The position numbers were made by a program, and so were the translations under genes. Positions 44,441 to 55,977 of a stretch of DNA of 64,000 bases are shown here, one piece after another. The notes beneath the pieces are model-generated. The model was not told where the DNA came from. It ran no database searches and saw only the letters and a list, made by a program, of their open reading frames with translations. This stretch comes from Ipomoea triloba. Lineage: Eukaryota > Streptophyta > Magnoliopsida > Solanales > Convolvulaceae. The stretch is taken from positions 21,272,427 to 21,336,426 of the forward strand of contig NC_044920.1 in NCBI RefSeq assembly GCF_003576645.1. The letters run 5' to 3'. Every line of letters starts with the position of its first letter. Position 1 is the stretch's first letter.

Positions 44441-44930
44441 TGTGCATTTATGCATATTAGTGTGTGCATATATTCAGAATTGAATTAATCAATTATACAA
44501 GTGCACATGCTGCTCCATACAAGTGCACACATCGATTAATAAATGTGCATACTCATATATGGGTGCACACTCTAGACTTGTTTGAATTAATGTAGTGGAG
44601 ATCATATAAAGGAAAAATGCACACATATGACTTCATGAATGCACATTGGTGCATTAAAACATGCCAATGACACGGTGAGGTGCACACACGATTACAAAGA
44701 CGTGCACATAACCAGCGTCTAAAAACAACTTAGTACACCACAGTCACATGCACATTCTGTTGTGCTAATATATACAAACTATACTTATCTCGAGTGCAAA
44801 CTCTTAACCACTTATGTGCACACCATTCTTATCGCGAGGGCACACAGTTATAAACAAATGTGCACAGACATATGAACAAGTCCTTACTTACGCTAAGCCC
44901 ACACATGCACACTCTGTGTATAGTTATTTA
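44440..44930. repeat. GTGCACA-rich degenerate array
   Basis: GTGCACA/TGCACAC words occur every 20-40 bp (ACAAGTGCACATGC, CAAGTGCACACATCG, ATATGGGTGCACACTC and so on), similar in style to the 2565-3500 repeat. No coding potential. Confidence 0.6.
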
Positions 44931-45330
44931 ACCCCTCTCCCTACTATTTTATTTATGTCTGGCTCCGCTAACATATAGACTTGGCAGAAGTTTTTTACAA
45001 TTCAAATTATTCTCATGATACCTTTGACCTTTGGTTAATGATGGATAAATTTCTTACCACTCAATCACACCCCAAGTTGAGTATTACGTTGGAGGAGTGC
45101 ATAAACATATACAAAAACTATCTCAATTAATTCACAATAATGGATGCAAAATTTTCCTGCATGTAATTCATATTCTTCTAATTTTAACATATGTTTTTGT
45201 GGATAATTCTCACTACCAACACAATTAAGTGTGGAGCCTAATTATATTATATAGCAACAGGAATACGTGCATGCATCACATCTCACAAGATATTTCTAGC
45301 AGCAACTCTTAGAGGTCATTTTGTAATTAG
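44931..45330. other. Diverged copy of the P3 downstream module
   Basis: TTATTTAACCCCTCTCCC, GACTTGGCAGAAGTTTT and TTTTAACATATGTTTTTGTG repeat 43000-43650. No gene. Confidence 0.55.
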
Positions 45331-45339
45331 AAAAGCTCT

Positions 45340-46266
45340 AGGTGCGTTTACTAACTGGAAATTTTCTCTAATTTTCTGAAATTTTGAAAACTGGAAAACA
45401 GAAAACAGAAAACATGTTTACTAGCACAGTTTTCTATTTTGAAAACAGAAAATAATTTTTCACTATAAAAAACTATTTTCTAAATGGAAAACAGCATTAG
45501 TTGTTATCTATTAGACTATATGTCATTATAACCACATTCTCACCATTATCTACTTACATATTTATTCATTACTATGATTACATTTATTATCATCTTCTTT
45601 TACTTATCATTATCTTCTATTTTTTCTATTTACATTATTTATTTAAACATAACTTATTTGATTATGCTTAAAATTATACATCATTCACATTATCCAAATT
45701 AAAAATTGAAATCTATACCACGCTTTATATTTTGATTGAACTCAATTGATTTTTGGTTTCGATCCAGATATCATATATCAAAATTTCACACATATATTAC
45801 TATATTAGAATTCAAAATAAAAATTATATATTACATACATGTCATTCAAATGAATATATCCAAACATATTTTAAATATTAGCTCAAAAAATATTAATATT
45901 ATCTAAATTAAATTTTTTGTGAACTTAATAGGTTATTGGTTCAAATATATTTTTATTTATGTTATATACATATATAAATTTGGTCCGGATATCAAATGTA
46001 ATTTTTTTTTTCCATATATTGGACTTCAAAGTAAAATATATATTTATTCTATTTAAACCAAATATATCTTAAAATATTTTAAATATAAGGTTTAAAAATA
46101 ACTCGAAATTAAACTTATTGTTAATTTTATAACGTTAATTTGAAAAAATAAATGTTAGTAAACAAGTTTTCTAAACAGAAAACAGAGAATGGAAAACAGA
46201 GAATGAAAACTGAAAAATTGAAAAACAGAAAACAGAAAATAATTTTCTGTTAGTAAACAAACCCTC
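45340..46266. mobile_element. TIR element with GTTTACTAAC ends (about 925 bp)
   Basis: The left end AGGTGCGTTTACTAACTGG and right end CTGTTAGTAAACAAACCCT are inverted, continuing into GAAAACAGAAAACAG-rich subterminal arms. The middle is AT-rich without ORFs. It is probably hAT- or MULE-like; no convincing target duplication. Confidence 0.6.
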
Positions 46267-46573
46267 TGTTTTTTTTTTTTTTTTTCCAATTCAAAAAGTA
46301 GGAAAGTTATTCATATATTAATATTATTAGTTTTTTACCAAGTCCTTTAACTTCAAATAAAACTTATTTGTTGTATAAATTTATCTTGTTGAAGTTATTT
46401 CCATTTCGTTTATTTTAGCCTTTATAATCTTTCGGAAGCTTTAGTTCTTCCAGAGGGAGGAAAATCAATATTGAAGTATATGTTGGAGGAGTGAGAATTA
46501 TCTTACACAGAAACTATCTATATTAATTCACAATGGATGCAAAACTTTTTAAAATTTCCCTATGATTCATTTT

Positions 46574-46578
<5 letters not shown>
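46267..46578. other. Repeat-derived flank, no gene
   Basis: Contains a T run and a diverged copy of the AAACTATCTATATTAATTCA module seen at 43585 and 45118. Confidence 0.45.
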
Positions 46579-46630
<52 letters not shown>

Positions 46631-47294
46631 AACCCCATTCACATGCAAACCCCATTAAAATACAAACATGTGGAGTAATAATGGTCTTTAGATTAGATAA
46701 ATGAAGGGATGAGATCAAATAAAACAAATTAATTACGTGATCTGCTTAATAAAAATCAAAGGGTAATTAAGGAATAATGAATACGTAATATTATATGACT
46801 TATATTTGGTATGGGATTTTCTGCAAGAAATAAGGAGCTCAAAGTTTGGTAGGATTATACTACGTCATGTACTGATGTACATCAACAAAGAAGGGACGAC
46901 GGAATCGGAACACCGGGAGTCCGGGACGGCACGGATAAAACATGGATGCGAATGAAAGACGGCGTGGAGGCGGAACATGCACCCAGGTTAGTAATCCAAT
47001 AATTATTCTCACCGCCATACTAAAAAAAGTCCAAAGATGGATGTGTTAGCTTTAGGCACACACGGGTGTATGTGTTCTTGGTGTTAGAAATTGTGTGTTT
47101 GCGAACCGTGTGCGTATCAGGAATAAACCGTGTTGGGGACAGAGCCATATAGTGGAAAAGGAACTAAGAAATATGGTCTGTAATAGGATAGTGGGTTTTA
47201 AAATGTTATGCGTGATAGGTGTTGCCAAATAGAACTGTGTGCTTGATAACGCCTAAGTGTGTGCACTAATTAATCAACATTGTTTACATTGCAG

Positions 47295-47600
47295 ATACAA
47301 AGCTAGTCTTTGTTCCAACTGCATGGGTTTGGTGAATGGTTGGTCAGATAAGATGGAAAAAATAGTGTCAACATTGCAGCAGCTTAAAGGAGAGGTACAA
47401 AGGGCCAAACAGCAAACACATCAATGTAGCAACACCCAAACCGTCATTGAATCAATATTTGGCGCAACGACACTTAGAGAGATACACATTAAAGCACCCA
47501 GGGTGGCGATGAACAAAGGTAGTGGGTAAAGACTCAGGAGCACCAAAGAAAAAGCAGCGGTAAAGAAGAAAAAAAAAAAAAAAAGGAAGGATGTGCCATA
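47295..47600 (+). pseudogene. FAR1-like / MULE-type protein, C-terminal remnant
   Basis: After a TTGCAG acceptor, a frame encodes KASLCSNCMGLVNGWSDKME, a helical stretch (KIVSTLQQLKGEVQRAKQQ) and PRVAMNKGSG. One in-frame TAA (47527-47529) then interrupts a basic tail (RLRSTKEKAAVKKK). The KGSG plus basic tail resembles the C terminus of FAR1-related, Mutator-derived proteins. Catalytic and SWIM parts are absent. Confidence 0.5.
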
Positions 47601-48205
47601 CACCAGCAATTGTCTAGACAAAATAGAAGAATCAGAAGACTAGAATGCCATATTTTTAAGAGAAGAAAATGAATTTTTTCTTAAAGTTGTTAGAAAGATT
47701 AATAAATAGACTACGAAATGTTGGTTAATTGAACTATATATTTGTTAATTTATTAAATTGAACGAAGTGCACACACTCGGTCTGTAGTTGTGCATACGGG
47801 GCGTCCCAGAACACACCGGTGTGCACCATCGCGTAAAAGTAGGTGCACGCACCGCGAAATATAACAAATAATCATCATAATTGGTCACAAGATTATCATA
47901 AAAATGGGCAAAAATCAAGGTTAAAAGTGCACAATAACACAGACCAAAGGTCAGTAAACAAGATGTGTGAGCCACTCAAGAAAACACATGTAATGGAATT
48001 ACAAAATGAATATGGATATAATTAGCTGAAACCATAGTCTAATAAGTGGAAGAAAGTTGTATGTTCTATATACACTTAACCCAACGTATACACAGGATTG
48101 CACAAAAACGTAGCACTAAAACCATACGAGAAGCGTGTAGAAAATTAGAAACGGGCCAACACAATTATATAGCGTGTGCACAAAAGACCGCCACAACAAA
48201 AAGTT

Positions 48206-48585
48206 CTAACAATAGTAATTGTAGTCAACAACAAGCGACAACCAACAAAATGACATAGCAGGAAAAACATCTCTACGAAGGAGCGAGAGAAAAACTGGTA
48301 TACTGGTACACCTGGGATTGAATTCAGAAACTGCGAGTTCTTTCATGTAGTGCAGCCTAAGTTTGTGTAGCTCCGTAGTGTCCCCCTTAACAAGACCGCA
48401 TTTCCATTTAGACATCCCTTGGCCTGCATACGTCTCCATGTGACACATAAAATAAACCCCACAATCGGTCTTATTCTTCAAATCCCGCCAAGACATTTGC
48501 ATCCTCTTACCCTCCAAACAAGCACAAATAGCCGACTTCCCAGGGTGAATACGTCTAAAGAACTCAGAGAGCATATCCTTCTACA
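48206..48585 (-). pseudogene. Ulp1-like cysteine protease, C-terminal exon
   Basis: The minus-strand exon after a CTCTGTAG acceptor (near 48585) encodes MLSEFFRRIHPGKSAI, MSWRDLKNKTDCGVYFMCHM (catalytic Cys context of C48 proteases) and KLRLHYMKELAVSEFN, then runs to a stop near 48206. The His and Asp of the triad would lie in upstream exons that I cannot identify. The acceptor region is tandemly duplicated (48551-48664). Confidence 0.72.
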
Positions 48586-48664
48586 GAGATTAAAATAAAA
48601 TTAAAGGACGTCTAAAGAACTCAAAGAGCATATCCTTCTACAGAGATTAAAATAAAATTAAAGG
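48551..48664. repeat. 58-bp tandem duplication across a splice acceptor
   Basis: CGTCTAAAGAACTC(A/A)GAGAGC through AAAATAAAATTAAAGGA is repeated twice, differing by about one base. It copies the start of the Ulp1 exon together with its acceptor. Confidence 0.88.
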
Positions 48665-49826
48665 AGGACTTTAAAATCAACACAGTTCACCAACTAGTAA
48701 TAGACTGCACACACAATAACTGAACTACGCACACAGTATAACAAAACTATACACACACTATAACTGAACTACGCAAAGCAACCAAAATTTTGAAATAAAC
48801 TCATTCTACAAAACGCAACAACAGAGCACGCACCCATACTAAAACATGCACACACCTACTCCAAAGCCAACGAACTTCAGTACAACAATAAATAAGTAAA
48901 ACAAGATTGTGCAATCTATACCAAAGTACACACCATACCATAACTAAGTAAATCAACACAATTCAACAATAAGAAATATATTGCACACACTATAACTAAA
49001 CTACGCACACAGTGTATTAATAACACAAATGCTGAACAGAACCCCCCCTCCCCCAGTTCACGAACTGAAATCGGTCAAAAATGGACATAAAACACCAGAA
49101 AACTGGAATACCGAAATTAAGCACATAATTCACAATATGAAGGAACAAAAATAGAAAACCCTAACCAAAATACTAAACCGACCTAACAAAAAAAACCATG
49201 ACACAACCTGCTCACACCAACCGTAGCACTACCCATACGTAAAACACCAAGAACAAACCCCTCAGCCACCACCAACACTAAACTCATAAATGTCCACAAA
49301 ACCCAAACACACCAACCAAACTAACTCAGATTTGACCACTATTGAATCATAGCTCCCTCCATACATAAAACACACTGAACCAATCCCCAACCCCAGCACC
49401 CGACACACAAGAACACCAAAAAAAAATACGAAAACCACGAAAAGGGAAAAAAGAGAAATACCTCGACCGACACCCCAAGTAGGTGGTTCCGGACGCTTGA
49501 CTCCACTGCGGTCCTCACCGACGACCATTGCTACTTGGAGAATAACGAGAGAATGGAGAGAGAGATGGACGACTTCGCGCATAGAATTTGCGAATGGAGA
49601 GAAACACAAGCGGCTGAAACGCAAATAAACCAGGCGCATGTGAATAGAATCTCAGATGAGTCAGATTTGGCTAGGTTACAGCAGTAAAATCTCAAAATTG
49701 CCCCTACATCCGAACGGAAATAGACACTCATATCCACGAACAAATAATAACCGTCCAAATCTAACATCCAACGGTGCCATTCAATCCACATGTTTGTATT
49801 TTAAGTGGTGTTTTTACATGAATGTA

Positions 49827-49830
<4 letters not shown>
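48665..49830. other. CACAC-rich region and minus-strand exon-like segment
   Basis: 48680-49030 has ACTACGCACACA words spaced 20-40 bp, like the other CACAC arrays. At about 49460-49640 a minus-strand open segment with a GTATTTCTC donor-like end could be a first exon of the Ulp1 gene, but its translation is not recognised. Confidence 0.4.
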
Positions 49831-49879
<49 letters not shown>

Positions 49880-49881
49880 TT

Positions 49882-50700
49882 GGGTTCCTGTGCGGTTGGG
49901 TGTGTCCCATGCAGTTAAATCTGCGCCAGATCATCAAGATAAATGAACCGTCCCGAATGAACATAAATTTTAAAAAAAATCGATGGTATTATAGTAATTT
50001 TTCATATCTATTGAAAGCTTTAGTGTGTCATTTCAGTACTTAAGGTGCATTATTTCAATACTTAAAGGCTATACACTTGAAAACTTAAGGTGCTTAATGA
50101 GCAAATAACAGTGGAGGTCCTCCGACTTTGATGGCACAGCCACCTTTAGTCCTCAACTTTTAAATTAACCACTTTTAGTCCTCCGACTTTGATGTCACTG
50201 CCACTTTTAGTCCTCAACTTTTAAATCAATCACTTTTAGTCCTTTTACTTTTTTGTTTCTAGCCACCTATGTTCTTTCTTCTACAATTGGACATCTAATG
50301 TCATTTTTTCAAGGGCAATTCAGTCATTTGGTCCAAAATTTAGTGTTAACAAAGGAGAGTGGAAAATAGGGTTTCTTCAATTATTCTGATGTGGAAACAT
50401 AATTCTTAATACATTAATTATGAAATGACTAAATTGTCTTTGAGAAAATCACATTAGATGTCCAATTGTAAAGGAAGGACCATAGGTGGCTATAAACAAA
50501 AAGTAAGAAGACTAAAAGTGGTTGATTTAAAAGTTGAGGACTAAAAGTGGCGGTGCAATCAAAGTCGGAGGACTAAAGTTGGTTGATTTAAAAGTTGATG
50601 ACTAAAAGTGACGGTGCCATCAAAGTCGGGGGACCTCCACTGGTATTTACTCGGTGCTTAATTGTAAAGCTTAAGGTGTGCTTTCTCAAAGCCTACACAC
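49882..50700 (-). repeat. TA-bounded array element (copy 3), split by a MULE-type element
   Basis: After (TA)n it starts GGGTTCCTGTGCGGTTGG, the same terminus as copies 1 and 2, then TTAAGGTGCATTATTTCAA-type array units. The array is interrupted by 50099-50652 and continues (TTAAGGTGTGCTTTC) to about 50700. Confidence 0.7.
50099..50652. mobile_element. MULE-type TIR element (554 bp), 10-bp duplication
   Basis: The terminal inverted repeats share AACAGTGGAGGTCCTCCGAC at the left and the matching right end (complement GAGTAAATACCAGTGGAGGT). Internal units TTTTAGTCCTCAACTTTTAA are repeated. Flanking direct repeats GGTGCTTAAT are perfect over 10 bp (50089-50098 and 50653-50662). No ORF. Confidence 0.88.
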
Positions 50701-51140
50701 ACATTGAATTGGCAGAAGTTCTTTACAATTGAAATTTTCATGATATTATGTTTAACATTAGTATTTAAATTTTATATATTTAGAAATTACATTGAAAGTA
50801 TTATTACATACAAGAAACTAAGGGTGCGTTTAGAGACCCGGGAAATGAGTTCTGATCATTTTTCGGGTTTTCAGTGTTTAGCTAGAGGACAAAATGGAAG
50901 TCAATGGAAAATAGAAGTGTTGCCAATGAAAAATAGAGGAGATTTTTTTTTTTTGAAAAATGACTTGCATTGGAGTAGCCAATCACCTTCCACCGCCACC
51001 GCCACCCACCACCTAACCCCCACCACCACCACCCCCCACTACCACCACCATTGTATATTTTAGATATTGAAAATTAAAAATAATTATGCTCATTTTTCAG
51101 AAAATGAACAAAACACACCAAAACAGTTTTCTAGAGTGAA
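50701..51140. other. P3-type downstream module and a small TIR-like element with (CCA)n
   Basis: 50710-50818 repeats the TTTACAATTGAAATTTTCAT module. From 50821 GGGTGCGTTTAG and, at about 51085-51115, TTCAGAAAATGAACAAAACA (inverted relative to it) bound a segment of about 290 bp with a CCACC/CCGCCA run at 50987-51050. Element identity is uncertain. Confidence 0.4.
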
Positions 51141-51902
51141 ACTAAGAACTGAAAAATGACTCTCATGGATACTCGGGCTGAGGTACCCGGCCCAAGAAAA
51201 TCGGTATCTGGAGCCCACTGACTGACCAGTGCAGAAGATGTGCGGGCCGGGTTGTATGACTCGTGTGAGCCACTTCGTGAAGGCAATCGGGAAGTGGTGC
51301 TCGACCGGGTGCATCCTAAAAGGCGGTAACTGTGCAGAATTTGGTATCGTGGGCGGAATTTGGGAATCTTGCCTATTTCAGAATTTGGTAACCTCTATGG
51401 CAGTTAGGCAGCACCAATTACCTTCCTAAATTCATATTTGTTAATAATCCTTCTTCTTTCCTTGTGTAGGGTCACATTGTGGGGGGTTCTAATTTCAAGG
51501 CAAATATAATTATTCTTTAATTTGTGTTTGTATTTTCTCCTTAATATTGTCTCTAAGTTCTACGGAGTACGGTGGTGTTGGTCAGTCGAAACAATTATCG
51601 CGGAGCTGTAAAACCAATAAACTCAATTTCCAAAAGTTATTTTCCTTCTTTCCAAACCAACAAAAAAGTAATACTTGGTGAAGATATAATACTTTTTAAC
51701 GAAAAATAATATTTTTAAAGTAACATCTATCACTTTTAATTTACATTCATAGAATTAGGATGAGAATGATATTCATGCGAAGAATACCTTAACTCCTTAA
51801 GTTACAATTAATACGTTGTTAATTAGCACGAACGAAGAATATACATTTTGGTCGATTGATTTTGAAACGTAGAATTTTATGTTTTTATTCTACCTGTTCA
51901 TT
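51141..51902. other. Unassigned DNA with a GC-richer patch
   Basis: 51160-51330 is GC-richer (GCTGAGGTACCCGGCCC) with no protein resemblance. The rest is AT-rich and empty. Confidence 0.4.
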
Positions 51903-52140
51903 TAGTGCTATCACATTTGGAGTATATTATATAGTGAGCAAAAAGATAGAGACATTCTAATTTCTATTTATGATGTTTTATTAACTTACAACAAATGTAA
52001 ATTTGTAATATCAAATAAACTTTATATTATTACCCTGCGTTTATTTAAATAATTAGTAAAGCAAGATTATTGGATTAATGATAGATCTAATTATAGGTAT
52101 ATATGCTCATGGTATGGTTCCAATTTTGGAATTGGTCGAA
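51903..52140. repeat. HyPRP-cluster flank, left part, split by CACTA insertion
   Basis: TATCACATTTGGAGTATATT through GATCTAATTATAG matches D1 (30510-30690) and D2 (36115-36300). The match resumes at about 56412 (TTATAGCCTTGCCAACTACT). The interruption includes the CACTA element plus some flanking sequence not present in D1/D2. Confidence 0.75.
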
Positions 52141-52374
52141 CTTCACTACAACAAACTGATTGTTTAGCGACATATACTTAGCGGCGGTTATATATAACCG
52201 CCTCTAAATGACTATTTTGAGGTGGTTATAAAACCGCCACTAATTTAATATGAAAACCTAAATAGTTAATTGTTAGCGACAATTACTTGCGACGGTTCAT
52301 CATAACCACCACTAAAACTCTAAGATAATTAATATTTATGTTTAATGCTAAATGTTTTTAGAAAGAGTGATTTC

Positions 52375-52700
52375 ATTTGATCTGCTCGACTCGACTGCTC
52401 CCAAAAATCGCAAAACGTCGCCTCTGTCTCGCGCCCTTGGCCCCTCGCCATTGATCGCTACAACAACCACTCAAATCTCCTCAAGTGTAATAATGAAGTC
52501 ATTAAAAGTTGCAATCACAAGTAAATATGCAAATCTACCTATTCTACCATCGCCACTCACGACAATCGCCGGTCAGCCGCGCGCCTTCGCCACTTTCTAG
52601 TTCGCCAGCTCGCCGCGCGCCTTCACCACCCTCTAGTTCGTCGGCTCGCCGCGCCTTCATCTAATCTTCTTCGCGGCTTCGCCTAATGCCCTAATCGCTT
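52375..52700 (+). other. GC-rich leader-like segment of the CACTA cargo
   Basis: Composition changes sharply to GC-rich, with repeated TCGCCGCGCGCCTTC words, then returns to T-rich intron-like DNA. It may be captured 5'UTR/first-exon sequence; the frame at 52352-52600 is open but unrecognised. Confidence 0.4.
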
Positions 52701-53544
52701 GTGTAATCTGAATTGCAAAGGTATTTTATGATTTGGGAATTAGGAATTTAGGCTGTATTGTTGTATTTGCAGAATCCATATTGCATAGCGTATGGAATTA
52801 GGATTTTAGGCCTAAATTCCTAAATTTTTTATTGCCTGTGTAATATGCATTTTGCAATTTCAAAGATATTATGATTTGGGAATTAGGAATTTGCATAATG
52901 CAGCTTCCATAACCAAATTACATAGGTGCATAGCGTATGGAATCCATATACAAATCTTCAATTCTGCAAACTATGCATATTAGGTATTCTGTTCCATGTT
53001 TGTAGAATTGCATATTTGCATAATGCATATTAGGATTTAGGTCGTATTATTGTATTTGCAGATTCCATATGGAACCAAATTGTATTTGCTGATTATTGTT
53101 AAACTGGTTAGGATTTCTTTTTTGAATTTGTTTATTTATTTTATTTTTTTGGTTGATGATATAGAAGAAGTGGTATTTTATTGATGGTTAACCCTCACTT
53201 GAATCCTGTGGTTGGGAAGCCATGGTTGACATACTTTGCCTGGTTGTGAAATACACTCAAAATTTGGTTGGGAAGTCGTGGTTCTCCAAATCATCAGGTA
53301 AGGTTGATTCTTTTCATTTGTGAAATACTCTACCTGTGAAGCTAATAATGTAATTTTAGAGTCATTAGTGACATAAAGCATCCAAGAATTTGCTCATTCA
53401 CATGGAACATTTACAGTTGTTTGTTTCTTATTACAATATATGTTTTCTATTGTCACTAAAAGGGAAGAATCCCAGACAGTTTATACCAAAAATGGAAGAA
53501 TTTTGTTTTGATTGTTTACATATACTAGGTGGACGGTATGTGTT

Positions 53545-54532
53545 AAGGATTGACTGGAAAAACATTATGACTACGAAGCAGCAGTGGATGGAGCAAATGT
53601 TGGGCTTTATCAACAAAACTTTGCTGAGGGTGGCTTTAGTATTTCCCAGGTCATGAATCTTTGAATTGTCATTGCTTTGCGAATTTTTGTTCTATTTCAT
53701 GTTAAAGTTGTTACTAACTTTGTTCTATTCCTAATTATAGAGTTATATACCTTAGCATTAGTTTTACATCTCTGTAATGATATGCTTATGGATATGGTCA
53801 CTACAATTTAGGTACTGGCTTTTTGGTGCTGTGAAATTCAAGTGTTTGCTTGTGACAAATGACGAAATGAGAGATCAAATTTTTAAGCTTTTGGGTAGCA
53901 ATTTCTTTATCAGGTTGGCATTTTCTTCAAGTTTGTTTTCCTCTTTCCCTGAACACTAGTGTTCAAATTTTCTGATAATTCCTTCTTTCCTGAAATGAAC
54001 TGCCATAGTTGTGCTATAGATTTATAGTGTTCTGGACAGTTTTTCTTACTATAAATGAACTATGTTATTTTATTGATGGAAAAAATTAAACTAGTTAAGT
54101 GCTAGCTACTTCTATCATATTGGTATTTATTAGAGGGGAGGATTAAATAAGATTTTTAGCATATGTTAATAATTTTTTGCACAAGACCAATAAAAAAAAT
54201 ATTATAGTTAAGCTGTAAGCCTGTAACACTATTTATTCACATCCACCAGTATTACTAATTATGAAGTATACTGGAACTTGCTTTTGTTGTGCCTTTTCTG
54301 AAGTGCACTTAAACAACATAACACTCTTGACTTGGTTGTGGTGAAATTATGGTCTAGGAAAGTTAAGGAAAACCAACTTAGTTATTCCTCCTATAGTTGT
54401 TGGATACTACTTGGATCTTAATCTAATTAGTACTTTTAATGTATCTTGGAACCTATTTTGTAGGTAAGGTACACCTTTGTGAAAGGTGACCTGGAGCTTT
54501 TGATGCCACCGTCATTTTCTGGTGTCATCCAG
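53545..54532 (+). pseudogene. Captured fragment of a proteinaceous RNase P (PRORP) gene
   Basis: Three exon pieces in order, each with plant splice signals. The first, to 53649 (CAG|GTCATG), encodes VDGANVGLYQQNFAEGGFS, the start of the PRORP metallonuclease (NYN) domain with its first catalytic Asp; a TGA at 53551 lies just upstream in frame. The second, 53812-53913, encodes YWLFGAVKFKCLLVTNDEMR, with the conserved TNDEMRD acidic motif. The third, 54464-54532, encodes VRYTFVKGDLELLMPPSFSG. PRORP enzymes cleave the 5' leader of pre-tRNAs. The pentatricopeptide part and C terminus are missing. Confidence 0.85.
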
Positions 54533-54919
54533 GTATTTTCATATTTATTCATCGTGGCTTTCATTTCGTTTCTTTTTTTTTTCTTCCCTTTTGCATTTAC
54601 GATTCAATGTAGCTGGTGCATGCTTCAGGAAGGAGAAACATCTCTGTTCGTTAAAATAAATGATTGTTATCACCTGTGTTATGAATGGATCATCATTGCG
54701 TGTGGGTGGTGAATTGCGTTGGTGCTTTGAACTACAAGTATTTCCTTTTCTTCCTGGTTTAGGTTTAAGTGTTTAACTCTATAAATTTCTTATATCTAGG
54801 TTACAAGTCTTAGTGTCTTACTCTCCTTTCTTAATATTCTCATATGCAACATACTTTATTTGTTATTTTGTTGTTATGTTTTGCAATTTACTTTATTTAT
54901 TTACTTCTTATGGGTTCAG

Positions 54920-55127
54920 ATATGGGATTTTGTCCCAAAGCCACAAGCTCACAAAGAAACTCCTCTAAGTGAATTTTTAATGTAAGTTTCATCATGATAG
55001 ACTCTATCATAACAGTAAGTTTTCGGTTTTATTTGGAAATATGCATGTGTTTAATTGAATCTATTGCCAGGTTGAGGTGACTGCTCTTAATAGTTTTGAA
55101 GAGAAAGAGGAACAATTCAGGGAGCAG
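54920..55127 (+). pseudogene. Captured fragment of an RHD3-type GTPase gene
   Basis: Exon 54920-54981 encodes IWDFVPKPQAHKETPLSEF and is followed by a GTAAG donor. Exon 55071-55127 encodes VEVTALNSFEEKEEQFREQ between AG and GT. Both match consecutive segments of the ROOT HAIR DEFECTIVE 3 (atlastin-like, ER-shaping) family. The join is one base short, so it is out of frame. The GTPase domain is not present. Confidence 0.8.
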
Positions 55128-55540
55128 GTAATTAAATTTGTTATATGTTCTTGGCTTTTAATACTTCTCATTCATTATAATCATGCATTTTCATCCATGC
55201 AACTGAAATTGTTACATTTATCGACTCTTTCTGATACAGGTGGTGGTGGTAATCACTTGTCAAGGAACTGCAAGGAATTAATATGTAGCCTACTGGTCAT
55301 GTGCGGAGTTTGTGTTTTTGCAAGGATCACTTGTTATCAAGAATACTATTGAATACTGTGCTTAAAAATCACTTGTTGTTATTAAAAATTACTAGCTATT
55401 AATTAATATTATCGAATACTATTGAATGTTATTATTTGAATGTTACATAGAGTTTATTTGTGATTGCAATACACATTTGAATATAAAGATTTTTGAAGAA
55501 ATATAATTAAATGATAATTATTTAGCAACACTTAATTATG
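55128..55540. other. CACTA interior downstream of the cargo
   Basis: AT-rich. The short open stretch at 55233-55352 after GATACAG is not assigned. Confidence 0.4.
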
Positions 55541-55977
55541 AAAACAAAAAATAATTTAGCGACACTTAAAATAACCGCCTCTAATATTTTAAAAAATAAA
55601 TAAAGATAAATATTCAGCGACACTTAATAACCGTCACTAGAATTTTTGAAAATAAATAAAGAAAAATATTTAGTGACACTTAATAACCGTCACTAAGATT
55701 TAAATGACAAATAAATAGATATATTTAGAGGCGGTTTTGAAACCGCCCCTAAAAGCAAAAGTAAAATACATCACTTTTAGAGGCGGTTATAAAAATCGCC
55801 GCTAAATGCAATGCTGGTCAAGAATTCCCACACTTGTCTAAAACCGCCTCTAAATCCTTCGCGACACACTATTTAGACATGGTTGAAAAACCGCCTCTAA
55901 ACAACTTAGTGGCGGTTGTAAACCGCCTCTAAATAAAAAATTAACCGCCGCTAAATAACCTTTTTGGTGTAGTGCTT

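Larger units (their letters stand above)
46579..49874. mobile_element. TIR element inserted between (TA)n tracts, with FAR1- and Ulp1-like genes
   Basis: (TA)n tracts flank it (46579-46628 and 49831-49874). Just inside, TTAAAATACAAACATGTGGA (left) and its inverted counterpart (right, about 49785-49805) are part of TIRs of about 48 bp. It carries a FAR1-like C-terminal remnant on the plus strand and a Ulp1-like protease remnant on the minus strand. Combining a FAR1/MULE-type protein with a Ulp1 protease is known in plant Mutator-like elements, so this may be a decayed one, although no 9-bp duplication can be distinguished in the TA tracts. Confidence 0.55.
52144..55974 (+). mobile_element. CACTA (En/Spm-type) element, 3831 bp, carrying host-gene fragments
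   Basis: Ends CACTACAACAAACTGATT and CTTTTTGGTGTAGTG are classic CACTA termini, with 3-bp duplications CTT (52141-52143 and 55975-55977). The subterminal regions carry many TTAGCGGCGGTTA / AACCGCCTCTAAAT repeats in both orientations (52160-52320 and 55540-55970). No TNPA- or TNPD-like transposase is seen. Instead the interior (about 53540-55130) has exon pieces of two unrelated host genes in the same direction. A GC-rich promoter/leader-like segment lies at 52375-52690. Confidence 0.92.

Noticed and set aside
49262..49639. Minus-strand hydrophobic ORF of 125 codons
   Set aside because: No recognisable domain; its start and an apparent intron donor suggest only part could be an exon of the Ulp1-like gene.
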